Shown in pieces: positions 9,022-17,511 of a stretch of DNA of 64,000 bases. Made by a program: the position numbers and the translations under genes. The notes under the pieces were generated by a model. That model was not told the origin of the DNA. It saw only the letters and a program-made list of their open reading frames with translations, and did no database searches. Every line of letters starts with the position of its first letter. Positions within the stretch are counted from its first letter, which is position 1. The DNA comes from Thermanaeromonas sp. C210 (lineage in GTDB: Bacteria > Bacillota > DSM-521 > Neomoorellales > Neomoorellaceae). Location: the NCBI RefSeq assembly GCF_013167955.1, contig NZ_BLWF01000002.1, positions 413,185 through 477,184 of the forward strand, given 5' to 3'.

Positions 9022-9483
9022 TTGACAGTCAGGAGCGTAAACCTGGAAACCATCCGCCGGGCGGTGGATAAGTGCTGCAAGACAGTAGAAGAATGCGGTA
9101 GTTGTGATAAGGCCCGCTGCCTTATAGGATTCACCCAGACTGTCCTGGACTATGCGCAGGCCAAAAACACCTGGCACATTCCCCAGGGACACACCTTCAT
9201 TCCGGAAGACGACCTCCGCCTTTATTACCAGGAGGACCTGCTGGAAACTTTAAGTGAAATACTCCTCCAGTGCCATAGCTGCCAGGATAACCACGAAGAA
9301 GACTGTGTTATCAGCATCAGCCGGCGGGCCATGGAGCGGGCCCTCTTCGGGGAGTATATGCCCTTCACGGGAAGTATCGCTGCCTACCTCCTCCAGGTGG
9401 CCCGCCAGGAACCGGCCCTGGGAGAAAAGCTGGCGTCCCTTTACCAGCAAAAGAAAAAGGCCGCGTCTTCCGACGGCCCCTGA
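9022..9483 (+). CDS. Cysteine-rich protein of unknown function
   Basis: 153 residues, not recognised. The N-terminal third has a dense Cys cluster (KCCKTVEECGSCDKARC, residues ~17-33) and the middle another (QCHSC and EEDC, ~85-97), enough ligands for one or two metal centres. The rest is helical, with no signal peptide. TTG at 9022 is preceded by AAGGCGGTG 7 bases upstream. The 15-base gap to the siroheme-protein gene suggests co-translation and a shared role, perhaps as electron carrier or maturation factor; that is inference from position only. Confidence 0.65.
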   Translation: MTVRSVNLETIRRAVDKCCKTVEECGSCDKARCLIGFTQTVLDYAQAKNTWHIPQGHTFIPEDDLRLYYQEDLLETLSEILLQCHSCQDNHEEDCVISISRRAMERALFGEYMPFTGSIAAYLLQVARQEPALGEKLASLYQQKKKAASSDGP

Positions 9484-9770
9484 ACAGCCCCCCGGGCTCC
9501 GGCCCCGGGGCATCTTCCCTGCCCGGGCGGCAGCCTGCACCATGCTCCTCCCCCAAAAACCCGCCGTCCCCGGGCAGGGCCTCGGGCTCTTTGGCAAAGC
9601 TTCGAGGGCTTCCCCGCAAGGGCGTGGTATCTCCCCCAGGCCAGGCTTCGGTCGATCTTCATGTCCCTGGAGGGGGCGACCGGCCGGCGGGGTGAGGCCG
9701 GAACCATCCCCCTTCGGAGCGCGGCCTCCAGGGCTAGCACCCGACGTCCTTCCGCCGGAGCCGGGCGGGA

Positions 9771-10070
9771 TTACCCCCCTGCCGCCGGAGGTAGAATAAG
9801 CACCGTATCCCCGGGGTTTACCGGGGTGGCAAGTCCCTGCAGGAAGCGAACATCGCGGCCTTCTACGAATACTCGTATGAAGCTTTTAAGGTCTCCCGTT
9901 TCCGGGGCTATTATCTTTTCCCTTACGTCCCTGCCGGTGAGCTCCCGGACGGCTTCCAAAACATTCATAACCGTGGCCTTTGCAGGGACGGATACCGTAA
10001 GCTCACTGGTACCCAGGAACTGGGCCAGGTCTAAAATAGTGCTAACCTTTACCTCCATCCTCTCCTCCAT
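9771..10070 (-). CDS. MoaD/ThiS-family beta-grasp sulfur-carrier-like protein
   Basis: 99 residues ending in PPAAGG. The terminal Gly-Gly is the hallmark of MoaD/ThiS sulfur carriers, which are adenylated by an E1-like enzyme and then thiocarboxylated. The internal FVEGRDVRFLQGLATPVNPGDTVLILPP is the usual C-terminal strand-loop-strand. About 15 residues longer at the N-terminus than minimal MoaD. ATG at 10070 follows GGGGGTGGTGGC; ATG at 10058 is an alternative. No moaE, thiG or E1 gene is adjacent, so molybdopterin, thiamine or tungsten-cofactor use cannot be separated. The many molybdoenzymes in the window make MoaD plausible. Confidence 0.78.
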   Translation of the reverse strand: MEERMEVKVSTILDLAQFLGTSELTVSVPAKATVMNVLEAVRELTGRDVREKIIAPETGDLKSFIRVFVEGRDVRFLQGLATPVNPGDTVLILPPAAGG

Positions 10071-10184
10071 GCCACCACCCCCGGAACTGATGAAATTAAT
10101 CTAACCTTTTTACATTTCCAGAGTAACCCTCTCCCCGGAGAAAGTCAAGGCTAACTCCCGGGTACCGGGGATGGAGGAGTTGCG

Positions 10185-10382
10185 CTATTTACTAACACCC
10201 TTGCCTTCCAGCAACCCTTTGGCTTCCTGGTAGTCCAGGCCCCCCAAACGGGCTACTACCACCGTCAGTAAAGTAACCGACTTCTGCAGCTCCTTTATTA
10301 GAGGCTCCATGCGGACCAGGAGGTAAAAGGCCATGACCATGGGAAAGCCAACATTTCCCACCTGGGTCCATAGGTCCTCCAT
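10185..10382 (-). CDS. YvrJ family small membrane protein
   Basis: 65 residues: a short amphipathic N-terminus (MEDLWTQVGNVGFP), one membrane helix (~12-24) and a basic/helical C-terminus. This matches the YvrJ family, found in sigma-factor loci and phage-like elements of Firmicutes, function unknown. It is the last of three small genes read in the order DUF1659, DUF2922, YvrJ, a recurrent trio. A holin-like role has been proposed for the family but is not demonstrated. Confidence 0.85.
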   Translation of the reverse strand: MEDLWTQVGNVGFPMVMAFYLLVRMEPLIKELQKSVTLLTVVVARLGGLDYQEAKGLLEGKGVSK

Positions 10383-10526
10383 TTAACGATTCCCCCCCTC
10401 CTGCGGGCACGCTCCCCAGGGATGCCCCCAGTTGGGGTGGCCGGCGTTTCTCTTCACCTGCCGGCCACCCCAACGCGGGAGTTGAGCCAAGGGCCGGGAA
10501 CCACAGGTCAGCCCGGCCGTATACCC

Positions 10527-10748
10527 CTAGACGGAGATAAGATCCACGGTTTCCCTGCTCACCAGCCGGGCCCCGGCCACGGCCACCAGGTCCCCGCCGG
10601 GGGAGGTGAAGACGTTGCGGGCCACAATAAGCTCCATAGCCGCCCTCACCTCATCGGCTGTGATGTCGGACCGCGGTTCCTGGACGGTCAGGACGGTGCG
10701 GCGACCGGCAGCATTTTGGAAGACGAGCTCCAACCGCCTGGTCATCAT
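10527..10748 (-). CDS. DUF2922 family protein
   Basis: 73 residues beginning MMTRRLELVFQNAAGRR and containing VPPE-like diverged PRSDITADEVRAAM and a C-terminal LVSRETVDLISV. The pattern is that of DUF2922, a small soluble family of unknown function found in Firmicutes. The upstream DUF1659 gene ends 23 bases before it, so the two are probably co-transcribed. Confidence 0.85.
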   Translation of the reverse strand: MMTRRLELVFQNAAGRRTVLTVQEPRSDITADEVRAAMELIVARNVFTSPGGDLVAVAGARLVSRETVDLISV

Positions 10749-10771
10749 GGTCTAATCCCCCCTCCTGCTTT

Positions 10772-10993
10772 TTAGGCCGACAAGCTGCTCTCCTGTACGC
10801 GGTTGACGGAGACCACCGGATAAGCCTGCAGGGCAGCCAGGGCCTGGGCCACGTCCCAGAGGTCCTGGTCGGCAGCCTCCGGTTTTACGCGGTTGAAAGT
10901 CCTCCACCGGTAAACCGGCTCGCCCGCGGAATTGGTCCCGACCTGCACCTGCAGCCGCAGGGATGCCCCTACAGGCGTCGCCACTACTGCCAT
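10772..10993 (-). CDS. DUF1659 family protein
   Basis: 73 residues, predicted beta-rich: ASLRLQVQVGTNSAGEPVY followed by a helix (ADQDLWDVAQALAALQ) and the C-terminal VVSVNRVQESSLSA. It fits DUF1659, which is almost always beside DUF2922 and YvrJ. ATG at 10993 follows GGGGGGTGGCAAA. First gene of the trio; function unknown. Confidence 0.85.
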   Translation of the reverse strand: MAVVATPVGASLRLQVQVGTNSAGEPVYRWRTFNRVKPEAADQDLWDVAQALAALQAYPVVSVNRVQESSLSA

Positions 10994-11325
10994 TTTGCCA
11001 CCCCCCTTCTGGTCTGGAGTCTACCAGGAGGGGAGGCAGCGGTCGAATTTGCCTTTCCCGACGAAGCGAAGATGAACCTCCTTCCCTTGCTCCCGGTCCG
11101 GCAACCGGACGGCGTGAAGGCGGTATGGAAGACCCGGCCCGGGCCTTCAGGCCGGCAAAACCCAAAATCTGAGCCCGGCGTAAACTGCCCGAGGGCCCGG
11201 AGGGCCTACATAATCCGACAAGTTTTATGCTCTTTTTATGCTAGAATACTTTTTGTTGTATGGATCCTGTATTAAGTCAAGCACATGATCTTAAAAATAC
11301 TTTTTGGTCGAAAGGGAAGCCTGAT
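10994..11325. other. Divergent intergenic region with an extended -10 promoter
   Basis: 332 bases between the DUF1659 gene (-) and the CGGC gene (+). It is GC-rich to about 11200, then AT-rich. TGCTAGAAT at 11239-11247 is an extended -10 box facing right, with no good -35. No coding sequence is supported. GGCCCGGGCC and similar self-complementary tracts near 11133-11155 may form a hairpin. Confidence 0.4.
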
Positions 11326-11781
11326 ATGGCCCGCGTAGGAATTATTGCCTGCCGCCACTATTGGTACCACGGTTGCCCGGGGTTCCAGTCCCATATCCTC
11401 TGTTTTCTGGCCCAATTGGAACAAAAAGGTCCCCTGGGCCGGCTGCGGAAAGGGCGCATCGTGAGCCTGCGCCCGTGTCCCGGCTGTCCCGGAGACCGGA
11501 TCACCGAACTGGCCGCCGATATGCTCGCCCAGGACAACGTCCAGGTGTTCGCCCTGGCTTCCTGCCTTTTCCTGGCCGGCCACTGCCCCGAGGCCGTACA
11601 ACTGGGCAAAAAAATAGAGGCCGCCTTCGGGCGCCCCGTATTGATGGGTACCTATATCGCCGCCGATAAGGCCGTAGGCTGCCGCTCCGTCCGGCGAGCC
11701 CTCCCGGGCATACCCAGCGTACCGGAATGTCTTCGCCAGCTGGGCAATTTAAGTTACTGGTGTTCCCTCCCCTCGGGATAA
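11326..11781 (+). CDS. CGGC-domain putative metal-binding protein
   Basis: 151 residues starting MARVGIIACRHYWYHGCPG. The motif CPGCPGDR near residues 50-57 and further Cys in ALASCLF and GHC match the CGGC domain, a small Rossmann-like family of archaea and anaerobic bacteria thought to bind metal. ATG 11326 is preferred to the in-frame upstream ATG 11260 because family members begin at this strand. Its last 33 bases overlap the convergent DUF951 gene. No operon partner on this strand. Confidence 0.75.
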   Translation: MARVGIIACRHYWYHGCPGFQSHILCFLAQLEQKGPLGRLRKGRIVSLRPCPGCPGDRITELAADMLAQDNVQVFALASCLFLAGHCPEAVQLGKKIEAAFGRPVLMGTYIAADKAVGCRSVRRALPGIPSVPECLRQLGNLSYWCSLPSG

Positions 11782-11949
11782 CACCCTCTTGATGCTCTTC
11801 TCTACTTTGGTCCTGGGGAGTAGAACCAGCCGGCCGCAGCCCAGGCACCGGAGCCGGAAATCCATACCCGTCCGCAGGATCTCCCAGCGGCTGCTGCCAC
11901 AGGGGTGGGTTTTGCGCATTTCTACAATGTCTCCCAGGTGAAGGTCCAC
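11749..11949 (-). CDS. DUF951 family protein
   Basis: 66 residues: LGDIVEMRKTHPCGSSRWEILRTG, then FRLRCLGCGRLVLLPRTKVEK. The pattern, with CxxC and the HPCGS motif, is that of DUF951, a small SH3-like zinc-binding family near parB or ychF in many Firmicutes; function unknown. Converges on and overlaps the CGGC gene by 33 bases. Confidence 0.88.
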   Translation of the reverse strand: MDLHLGDIVEMRKTHPCGSSRWEILRTGMDFRLRCLGCGRLVLLPRTKVEKSIKRVLSRGEGTPVT

Positions 11950-12098
11950 CGCTTCTTAGCCTCCTTGAGATGCCCCGTACCGACGCCCTCAGGGCCGCCG
12001 TCCAGCGCGCGGGCACGAGGGGTACTCTCTCCTCGCCCTTCAAGGACCTTTAACGGCGTCCACCCATCACCGGAACAGGCCCTTTCTATCCAGAGGAG

Positions 12099-12965
12099 CT
12101 AAACGGGCCCCTGACCCACGGCCTTCAGGGCCGCTTCCGCGGAAATACGCACTTCCCAGGCAGGATCGTCCCGGGCCTTCTCCAAGACATGACGGGCCTC
12201 CCTGCACCGCAGGCGCCCCAAGGAAAGGGCGGCCGCCGCCCGCACCTTAGGCTCGGGATCCCCTAGGGCCGGCAAGAGATAGCCTGCGGCCTCCCTTAGC
12301 CCCGTATCTCCAAGGGCCTGGGCGGCCGCCGCCCGCAGGGCAGGCGAGGAGGCCTGCAGGCCTTCTCCCAGCACCGGCAGGACCTCGGCCTCGCCGAGGT
12401 TACCCAGAATCTCGACGGCCCGCACCGCCACTTCCTCCGGGCCGGTCCGGACGGACGGCAGCAAATAGGGTATGCTCTGCCGGCCAAAGGCGGCCATAAC
12501 CTGGGCCACGCGGGCCGGGGGAATGCGCTGGGGCTCGGCCAGGGCCAGGGCTAAAGGTTCCAGGCAGCGGGGATCCTTAAGGGAAGCGAGAGCCGCAGCT
12601 GCAGCCATCTGAACCCCTTCTTCCCCGTCGGCCAGGGCCTCCAGAAGCAGGGCCACGGCGCCGTCTACCTGCAAGACCCCCAGTATCTCCGCCGCCAGGG
12701 CCCGCTCCTTAGCCCCGCCGCCCTTTAGCATCTGGAGCCACTCCCCTACCCAGTCCTTCCCGCAGGCCAGAGCCTTGACTTCCCGCCGCACTTCCGGTCC
12801 GAGGCGGGGCCAGCACTCCAGAATAACCCGGGCCCCCTCCCCGGCTCCCAGTTTAGCCAGGGCTTTCCTCAAGGAGGAAGGAAGCCTTCCCCTGCAGCGG
12901 CAGAGTTTTTCTATCAATCCCCTTGGGTCCTTTTCCCGGCCCTTGCGCCACCAGCCCCTGAGCAA
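12099..12965 (-). CDS. HEAT-repeat protein
   Basis: 288 residues made mostly of tandem HEAT/PBS-lyase type repeats of ~31 residues from about residue 85 to the end, e.g. AVALLLEALADGEEGVQMAAAAALASL, APALRAAAAQALGD-like and KVRAAAALSLGRL stretches. No catalytic motif, signal peptide or membrane segment; likely a protein-binding scaffold. TTG start at 12965 after AGGAGGATGGGCC. Follows yedF by 11 bases in the panB-cvpA-peptidase-yedF run, so probably co-transcribed; the partner is unknown. Confidence 0.82.
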   Translation of the reverse strand: MLRGWWRKGREKDPRGLIEKLCRCRGRLPSSLRKALAKLGAGEGARVILECWPRLGPEVRREVKALACGKDWVGEWLQMLKGGGAKERALAAEILGVLQVDGAVALLLEALADGEEGVQMAAAAALASLKDPRCLEPLALALAEPQRIPPARVAQVMAAFGRQSIPYLLPSVRTGPEEVAVRAVEILGNLGEAEVLPVLGEGLQASSPALRAAAAQALGDTGLREAAGYLLPALGDPEPKVRAAAALSLGRLRCREARHVLEKARDDPAWEVRISAEAALKAVGQGPV

Positions 12966-12976
12966 GGCCCATCCTC

Positions 12977-13570
12977 CTATAGGGTGATGACCTTTTCGGC
13001 AGCCATAAGGTGTTCGACGATGGTATACATGTTGGTAATGGAACCCACGCAGAGCTTTTCCTTAAGGCGGTAATAGTCCAGGCAGGTACCGCAGACCAGT
13101 ATTTCAAGGCCCCTCCGTTCCAGGGCCATTAGACTGGCCAGGGCCGGGGAGCCCTCGCAACACAGCTTAACCCCGCTGTTGATGAAGAGGAGGCGCCGCG
13201 GAATAACTTCTCCTTCGCTCAGGGTATAAAGAAAATTGCGCATGAGGACTTCGCCCAACTCCCGGGTTCCCTGGCCGAGGGCATCGGTGCTGATCAAGAC
13301 CACCTGCCCCGGGGCTACACAGAGCTGGGTGCCGGGCAGCCCTTCTTTGCGGATGTGGATGTAGTAATCCGAACCCCGCTCCTCCACTTCCACGGCGCAG
13401 TCCAGGCTGCGGGCCAGTTTCACCACGTTGTCCCGCGCCACTTCATTGTCCACGATGGTGACGACTTCCCCGGCTTCCTTCAGCCCTTCCAGGGCCTTCT
13501 TGGTATGAATAACCGGCTGGGGGCAGGGCAGCCCGCGGGCATCCACCTTGGTTTCCACTTTTCTCCCCAC
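12977..13570 (-). CDS. yedF: YedF, selenium-metabolism sulfurtransferase-like protein
   Basis: 197 residues with two modules. Residues 1-75 are a TusA-like domain with VDARGLPCPQPVIHTKKAL, whose CPxP Cys is the sulfur/selenium carrier site. Residues ~90-197 are a DsrE-like domain with NSGVKLCCEGSPAL and CGTCLDYY. This arrangement defines the YedF family often near selD. No selD or selenoprotein gene is visible here, so a selenium role is family-based. GTG at 13570 (or the in-frame GTG at 13558) is the start. Confidence 0.9.
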   Translation of the reverse strand: MGRKVETKVDARGLPCPQPVIHTKKALEGLKEAGEVVTIVDNEVARDNVVKLARSLDCAVEVEERGSDYYIHIRKEGLPGTQLCVAPGQVVLISTDALGQGTRELGEVLMRNFLYTLSEGEVIPRRLLFINSGVKLCCEGSPALASLMALERRGLEILVCGTCLDYYRLKEKLCVGSITNMYTIVEHLMAAEKVITL

Positions 13571-13651
13571 CTTTTGCCAACTTTATTGCCCCGGTACGAA
13601 CTATTGAATATTCGACATGAACCGCTCCTTTACCTGCCTGGCCTGACGGCC

Positions 13652-15067
13652 CTAACTGCCCAGGAAGGCACCGTAAGCCCGGTAGGCCATGTAGACATCC
13701 ACTTTACTGCTTATTTCCAGGGGAGCATGCATAGACAAGAGGGCCGGACCGCAGTCTGCCACTTCCAACCCGAAATAGGCCAGGTACTTGGCGATGGTTC
13801 CCCCGCCGCCCAGGTCCACCTTGCCGAGCTCGCCACTCTGCCAGATCACCCCGGCGTTGTTGAAAATAGCCCGCAGTTCGGCCATAAATTCCGCGCTGGC
13901 ATCGTTGGCCTCGTACTTGCCCCGGGAGCCGGAGTACTTATTGAGGACCACGCCGTAACCCAGGCGAGAGGCGTTGCGCTTATCGAAGACGTTTTCATAG
14001 GTGGGATCCAGGCCGGCCGTCACATCCGCCGAAATGGCCTTGGATGCCGCCAGGATGCGCCCAACACTTAAGAGGTCAGGGTAGCCGGCCCGGGCGGCCA
14101 GCTCGGCCACCACGTGTTCCAGGAGCCGTGACTGGGCACCGGTATTACCGGTACTCCCGATCTCTTCCTTGTCTACCAGGAGCACCAGGGCCGTATGCTG
14201 GGGATAAGGCAGGTCCATGAGGGCCTGGAGGGCGGCGTAAGCACAAACCCGGTCGTCCTGGCCGTACCCCGCAATCATACTGCGGTCCAGACCCAAATCC
14301 CGGGCCGGACCGGCCGGTACCAGCTCCAGTTCGGCCACTATGAAATCCTCCTCTGTAAGGCCGTAGTTCTGGTGGAGGAGCTGCAGGATGGCCAGCCGCA
14401 CCTTTTCTTTAACTTCTTCGTCAGGATAGGGTATGTTACCGACCACCAGGTTCAAATCCTCGCCGGCCACGGCTTCTTCCATAGCCTTTTTCATCTGTTC
14501 TTTGGCCAGGTGGGGGAGCAGGTCGCTGATGCTGAAAACGGGATCCCCAGGATCTTCGCCTATGATGATTTCCCGCCTGCTCCCGTCCCGCAGGATCACC
14601 ACCCCGTGGAGGGCCAGGGGTAGGGCCGTCCACTGATATTTTTTAATGCCCCCGTAATAGTGGGTCTTGAACAGCGCCAGACCTCCCTGCTCGTACAGGG
14701 GCATGGGCTTGAGATCCAGGCGCGGGGCATCGATATGGGCTCCCACCAGGCGCACTCCCCGGTCAAGGGGGGCCTGCCCCACAACCCCCAGCACGGCCAC
14801 TTTATGCCGCCATTCCAAGAAGAACTTGGTGCCGGGCGCCAGGCCGCGGCCGGAAGGAAGGCCGGCCAGGGGGGCATACCCCTTCTGTCGGGCGACCTCA
14901 ACGGCCAGGCGGGCGGCCTCCCGCTCGGTCTTGGCCCGGCTCAAAAAGGCCTTATAGCCCTCACAGAAATTAAATACCGCCTCCCTCTCTCCCGGCGCCA
15001 GCCTTTCCCAGGCGCTCTTTTCCGGCAGGGCCAGCTTGGCCTGTAGCTGCTTACCTTCTCCGGCCAT
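13652..15067 (-). CDS. M18 family aspartyl aminopeptidase
   Basis: 471 residues, a cytosolic zinc aminopeptidase that removes N-terminal Asp/Glu. Metal and catalytic motifs are in the expected order: VGAHIDAPRLDLKPMPLY near residue 100-117, LVDKEEIGSTGNTGAQS near 300, and the C-terminal SMHAPLEISSKVDVYMAYRAY. ATG at 15067 follows TAGGAGGCGATAGTC. Twelve bases separate it from cvpA upstream. Length and motifs are complete. Confidence 0.93.
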   Translation of the reverse strand: MAGEGKQLQAKLALPEKSAWERLAPGEREAVFNFCEGYKAFLSRAKTEREAARLAVEVARQKGYAPLAGLPSGRGLAPGTKFFLEWRHKVAVLGVVGQAPLDRGVRLVGAHIDAPRLDLKPMPLYEQGGLALFKTHYYGGIKKYQWTALPLALHGVVILRDGSRREIIIGEDPGDPVFSISDLLPHLAKEQMKKAMEEAVAGEDLNLVVGNIPYPDEEVKEKVRLAILQLLHQNYGLTEEDFIVAELELVPAGPARDLGLDRSMIAGYGQDDRVCAYAALQALMDLPYPQHTALVLLVDKEEIGSTGNTGAQSRLLEHVVAELAARAGYPDLLSVGRILAASKAISADVTAGLDPTYENVFDKRNASRLGYGVVLNKYSGSRGKYEANDASAEFMAELRAIFNNAGVIWQSGELGKVDLGGGGTIAKYLAYFGLEVADCGPALLSMHAPLEISSKVDVYMAYRAYGAFLGS

Positions 15068-15079
15068 GACTATCGCCTC

Positions 15080-15796
15080 CTAGAATAAGTTATGCACCAA
15101 TCCTTCCAGCCAGTAGAACATCCCGAGGAGGGGCGGTGCCAGCTGGGAACCGTACAACTGGCGGGTCAGGGGAACTCCCAAGGGCAACCGGTCCAGGAAT
15201 CCCCTCTGCAGCCCCCATTCGACAGCACCTAAAAAAAGGGAAAGGTAGAGGGCATGGGTGCTGAGGCCCAGGGCGGAACCCAAAAGGCGGCTGGGCCAGC
15301 CGAAGGGTGTAAAGGCTATCCCCCGGCTCAAGATATATCCGCTGCGGCGTACCAGCCAGAGGCTTGCGTAGAACAGAAGAATCAGGGCCAGTAGCTTTAC
15401 GGCCCCCAGCACCAGCTGCCCGGCCAGGACCTCTCCCAGGGTCATTCCCCTTTCCCCGGACTGGAGCATGGAATTGAGGAGGCCGGCCTTCCAGGCCGCC
15501 GGTAAAGGCCAGCCTCCCACCAGGGAGTCCATTTGCTGCACCGACTGGACGCTAAAATCCTGTTGGAGGACCAACCGGGGGAGGGGCAGGTAGGCGGCCA
15601 GCCACTTTCCCCCCCTTTCCGCCAGCTGCCACTGGCGGTCGACCAGGGTGGCCAGGGGGCCGGCCAAGTTTAAAGCCACCAGAAAGCCGACCACGTAACC
15701 CATGAGCCCGGCCGCCAGGTTGATGAGGCCCTGGCGGTAACCATGCCACGCGCCCCAGGCCAGTATCAGCAGCAGAATCCAGTCCAGGTAATTCAT
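15080..15796 (-). CDS. cvpA: CvpA family membrane protein
   Basis: 238 residues with four or five membrane segments: N-terminal NYLDWILLLILAWGAWHGY, then LAAGLMGYVVGFLVALNL, VLGAVKLLALILLFYASLWL and STHALYLSLFLGAVEW. The N-terminal pattern is that of CvpA (colicin V production) proteins. ATG at 15796 overlaps the panB stop in TGATG, so it is translationally coupled. The gene is longer than minimal CvpA because of an extended central loop. Biochemical function is unknown. Confidence 0.82.
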   Translation of the reverse strand: MNYLDWILLLILAWGAWHGYRQGLINLAAGLMGYVVGFLVALNLAGPLATLVDRQWQLAERGGKWLAAYLPLPRLVLQQDFSVQSVQQMDSLVGGWPLPAAWKAGLLNSMLQSGERGMTLGEVLAGQLVLGAVKLLALILLFYASLWLVRRSGYILSRGIAFTPFGWPSRLLGSALGLSTHALYLSLFLGAVEWGLQRGFLDRLPLGVPLTRQLYGSQLAPPLLGMFYWLEGLVHNLF

Positions 15797-16599
15797 CAAT
15801 AGGAATGTTCCTCCCCGGGGAAAATACCCTGCCGCACCTCTTGGCAGTATTGTTGCAGGGCCGCCACTATTTCCTCCCCTAAACGGGCGTAACGCTTGAC
15901 AAATTTTGGCTGGAAGCGGTCAAAGAGCCCCAGCACATCATGATACACCAGCACCTGGCCGTCACAATGGGGACCGGCGCCTATACCGATGGTGGGTATG
16001 CGGAGGCGCTCAGTAATGGTGCGGGCAAGGTTAGCCGGTACACACTCTAGCACCACAGCGAAGGCTCCTGCCTCCTGCAAAAGCTCTGCTTCCTCTATGA
16101 GGCGCCTGGCCGTTTCTTCATCCCGACCCTGGACGCGGAACCCCCCTAGCTGGTTAGCAGCCTGGGGAGTAAGGCCCAAGTGGCCCATAACCGGGATGCC
16201 GGCCTCCACTATGGCTTCAACCTTTTCCACTACCGGCCGGCCTCCTTCCAGCTTTACGGCCTCTGCCCCTCCCTCCTGCACCAGCCGGCCGGCATTGCGC
16301 ACGGCTTCAGCCACGCTGACCTGATAGGAGAGAAAAGGCAGATCGGCTACGACCAGGGCTGCAAGCCGGGCCCGGGTTACAGCTTTGGTATGGTGTACCA
16401 TATCGTCCATAGTGACGGGGAGGGTGCTTTCATAGCCCAGCACCACCATTCCTACGGAGTCTCCCACCAAGATAACGTCTATCCCGGCCCGATCGGCCGT
16501 TAAGGCCGAGGGATAATCATAGGCCGTGAGCATGGTTATCTTTTCGCCGCGTTCCTTCATTTCCCTGAGCTTAAGGACGGTTATCTTTTTGCCCGCCAC
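15796..16599 (-). CDS. panB: 3-methyl-2-oxobutanoate hydroxymethyltransferase
   Basis: 267 residues, the first committed step of pantothenate/CoA synthesis: transfer of a hydroxymethyl group from methylene-THF to ketoisovalerate. Diagnostic motifs are [30 protein letters not shown] near the N-terminus (Mg-binding Asp), GHLGLTPQ and [20 protein letters not shown] at 16599 follows GGGGGATAAGCT. A TATAAT -10 box lies at 16633-16638 on this strand, beside the preceding terminator. panC and panD are not adjacent. Confidence 0.96.
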   Translation of the reverse strand: MAGKKITVLKLREMKERGEKITMLTAYDYPSALTADRAGIDVILVGDSVGMVVLGYESTLPVTMDDMVHHTKAVTRARLAALVVADLPFLSYQVSVAEAVRNAGRLVQEGGAEAVKLEGGRPVVEKVEAIVEAGIPVMGHLGLTPQAANQLGGFRVQGRDEETARRLIEEAELLQEAGAFAVVLECVPANLARTITERLRIPTIGIGAGPHCDGQVLVYHDVLGLFDRFQPKFVKRYARLGEEIVAALQQYCQEVRQGIFPGEEHSY

Positions 16600-16639
16600 A
16601 GCTTATCCCCCTTTCTGGATTAACCTACCACCATTATAA

Positions 16640-16664
16640 CAAGAAAATCCCCGCGGCGGGGATT
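16640..16664 (-). terminator. Intrinsic terminator, minus strand
   Basis: An 8-bp stem (AATCCCCG at 16646-16653 with CGGGGATT at 16657-16664) is followed on the minus strand by TTTTCTTG. It would end transcription arriving from the DUF441 side, and it sits immediately before the likely -10 box of panB. Confidence 0.6.
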
Positions 16665-16976
16665 CCCTTGGTTCTTCCACCTGGTCGGGGAATTCTGGCG
16701 GAGCTGTCCGGGGGTGGGGAGTGGTGGTGGGCTGGGGACTTTCCCGGGGCCCTTCCGGAGGTTCGATCCGGTTATACAGAAAAGGCACCCCCTCACGCTG
16801 GACTATATTGAGCTTTATTTGAGCAGGAGCCTGGGGTTGCCCCCGATCCTTAATTATTATTCCCTGTCACCGGCAAAGGTTATGCAGCCCGGCTCCACTC
16901 TTATAACCCTTCCGCCTCCTCCACGGACCGCCACCCCTGCCGGCGGGGCAGGATATAAGCCGGCGTCTACCGCCCT
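16665..16976. other. Intergenic region between DUF441 gene and panB
   Basis: 312 bases with no supportable gene. The only reading frames are short and proline-rich with no Shine-Dalgarno site. An AT-rich patch with GGACTATATTGAGC lies near 16800 and a GCCGGC-flanked imperfect palindrome near 16940-16965. I see no recognisable RNA or operator. Confidence 0.4.
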
Positions 16977-17432
16977 TCACTTCAGGTAGGCGACGAGCTG
17001 GACCAGCAGGGCCGCAATGCCACCCGCCATGAGGGGCCCTACGGGGATACCGCCGAAAAAGGCCACCCCGATGATGGAGCCCAGGACCATACCGACCATC
17101 ATCTGGGGATAACGCTGGAGGAGCTCCAAGCCCTGATAATTCATATGGGTGGCGATAACCCCGCTCAAAAGGGCGATAATCCCGTTGGAACTAATAAAGG
17201 ATTTCAATATCTCGGCCGCCGAAACCCGGCCGGAACTGAAGGGTATGAGGACGGAGACGACGAGACAGATAAGACCGACCTCCAGGGCCCGGCGCTCTAA
17301 GAGGGGAAAAAACCGCTGGAGGTTGGTAAACTGCAGCAGTAGCAAAACGGCCGACGCCGCGGCAATAATGTTCGAACGGCCGATGATGCCGAGGAGCATG
17401 ATGAGCAGCAGGAGCAGGGTGGACGAGTTCAT
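16977..17432 (-). CDS. DUF441 family membrane protein
   Basis: 151 residues, four to five membrane helices: MNSSTLLLLLIMLLGIIG, IIAAASAVLLLLQF, LEVGLICLVVSVLIPF and a glycine-rich C-terminal pair (MVGMVLGSIIGVAFFGGIPVGPLMAGGIAALLV). GIPVGPL and NGIIALLSG are characteristic of DUF441 (YtwI). Start ATG 17432 follows GAGGGGAGTTCCC. Function unknown. Apparently a single-gene unit ended by the hairpin at 16646-16664. Confidence 0.88.
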   Translation of the reverse strand: MNSSTLLLLLIMLLGIIGRSNIIAAASAVLLLLQFTNLQRFFPLLERRALEVGLICLVVSVLIPFSSGRVSAAEILKSFISSNGIIALLSGVIATHMNYQGLELLQRYPQMMVGMVLGSIIGVAFFGGIPVGPLMAGGIAALLVQLVAYLK

Positions 17433-17511
17433 GGGAACTCCCCTCTAATACGTTTCACTGCATTTATATGCTAACCTGCCGCTCGAATAGTCCCCGGCAA
17501 GGGGCGCCCCT

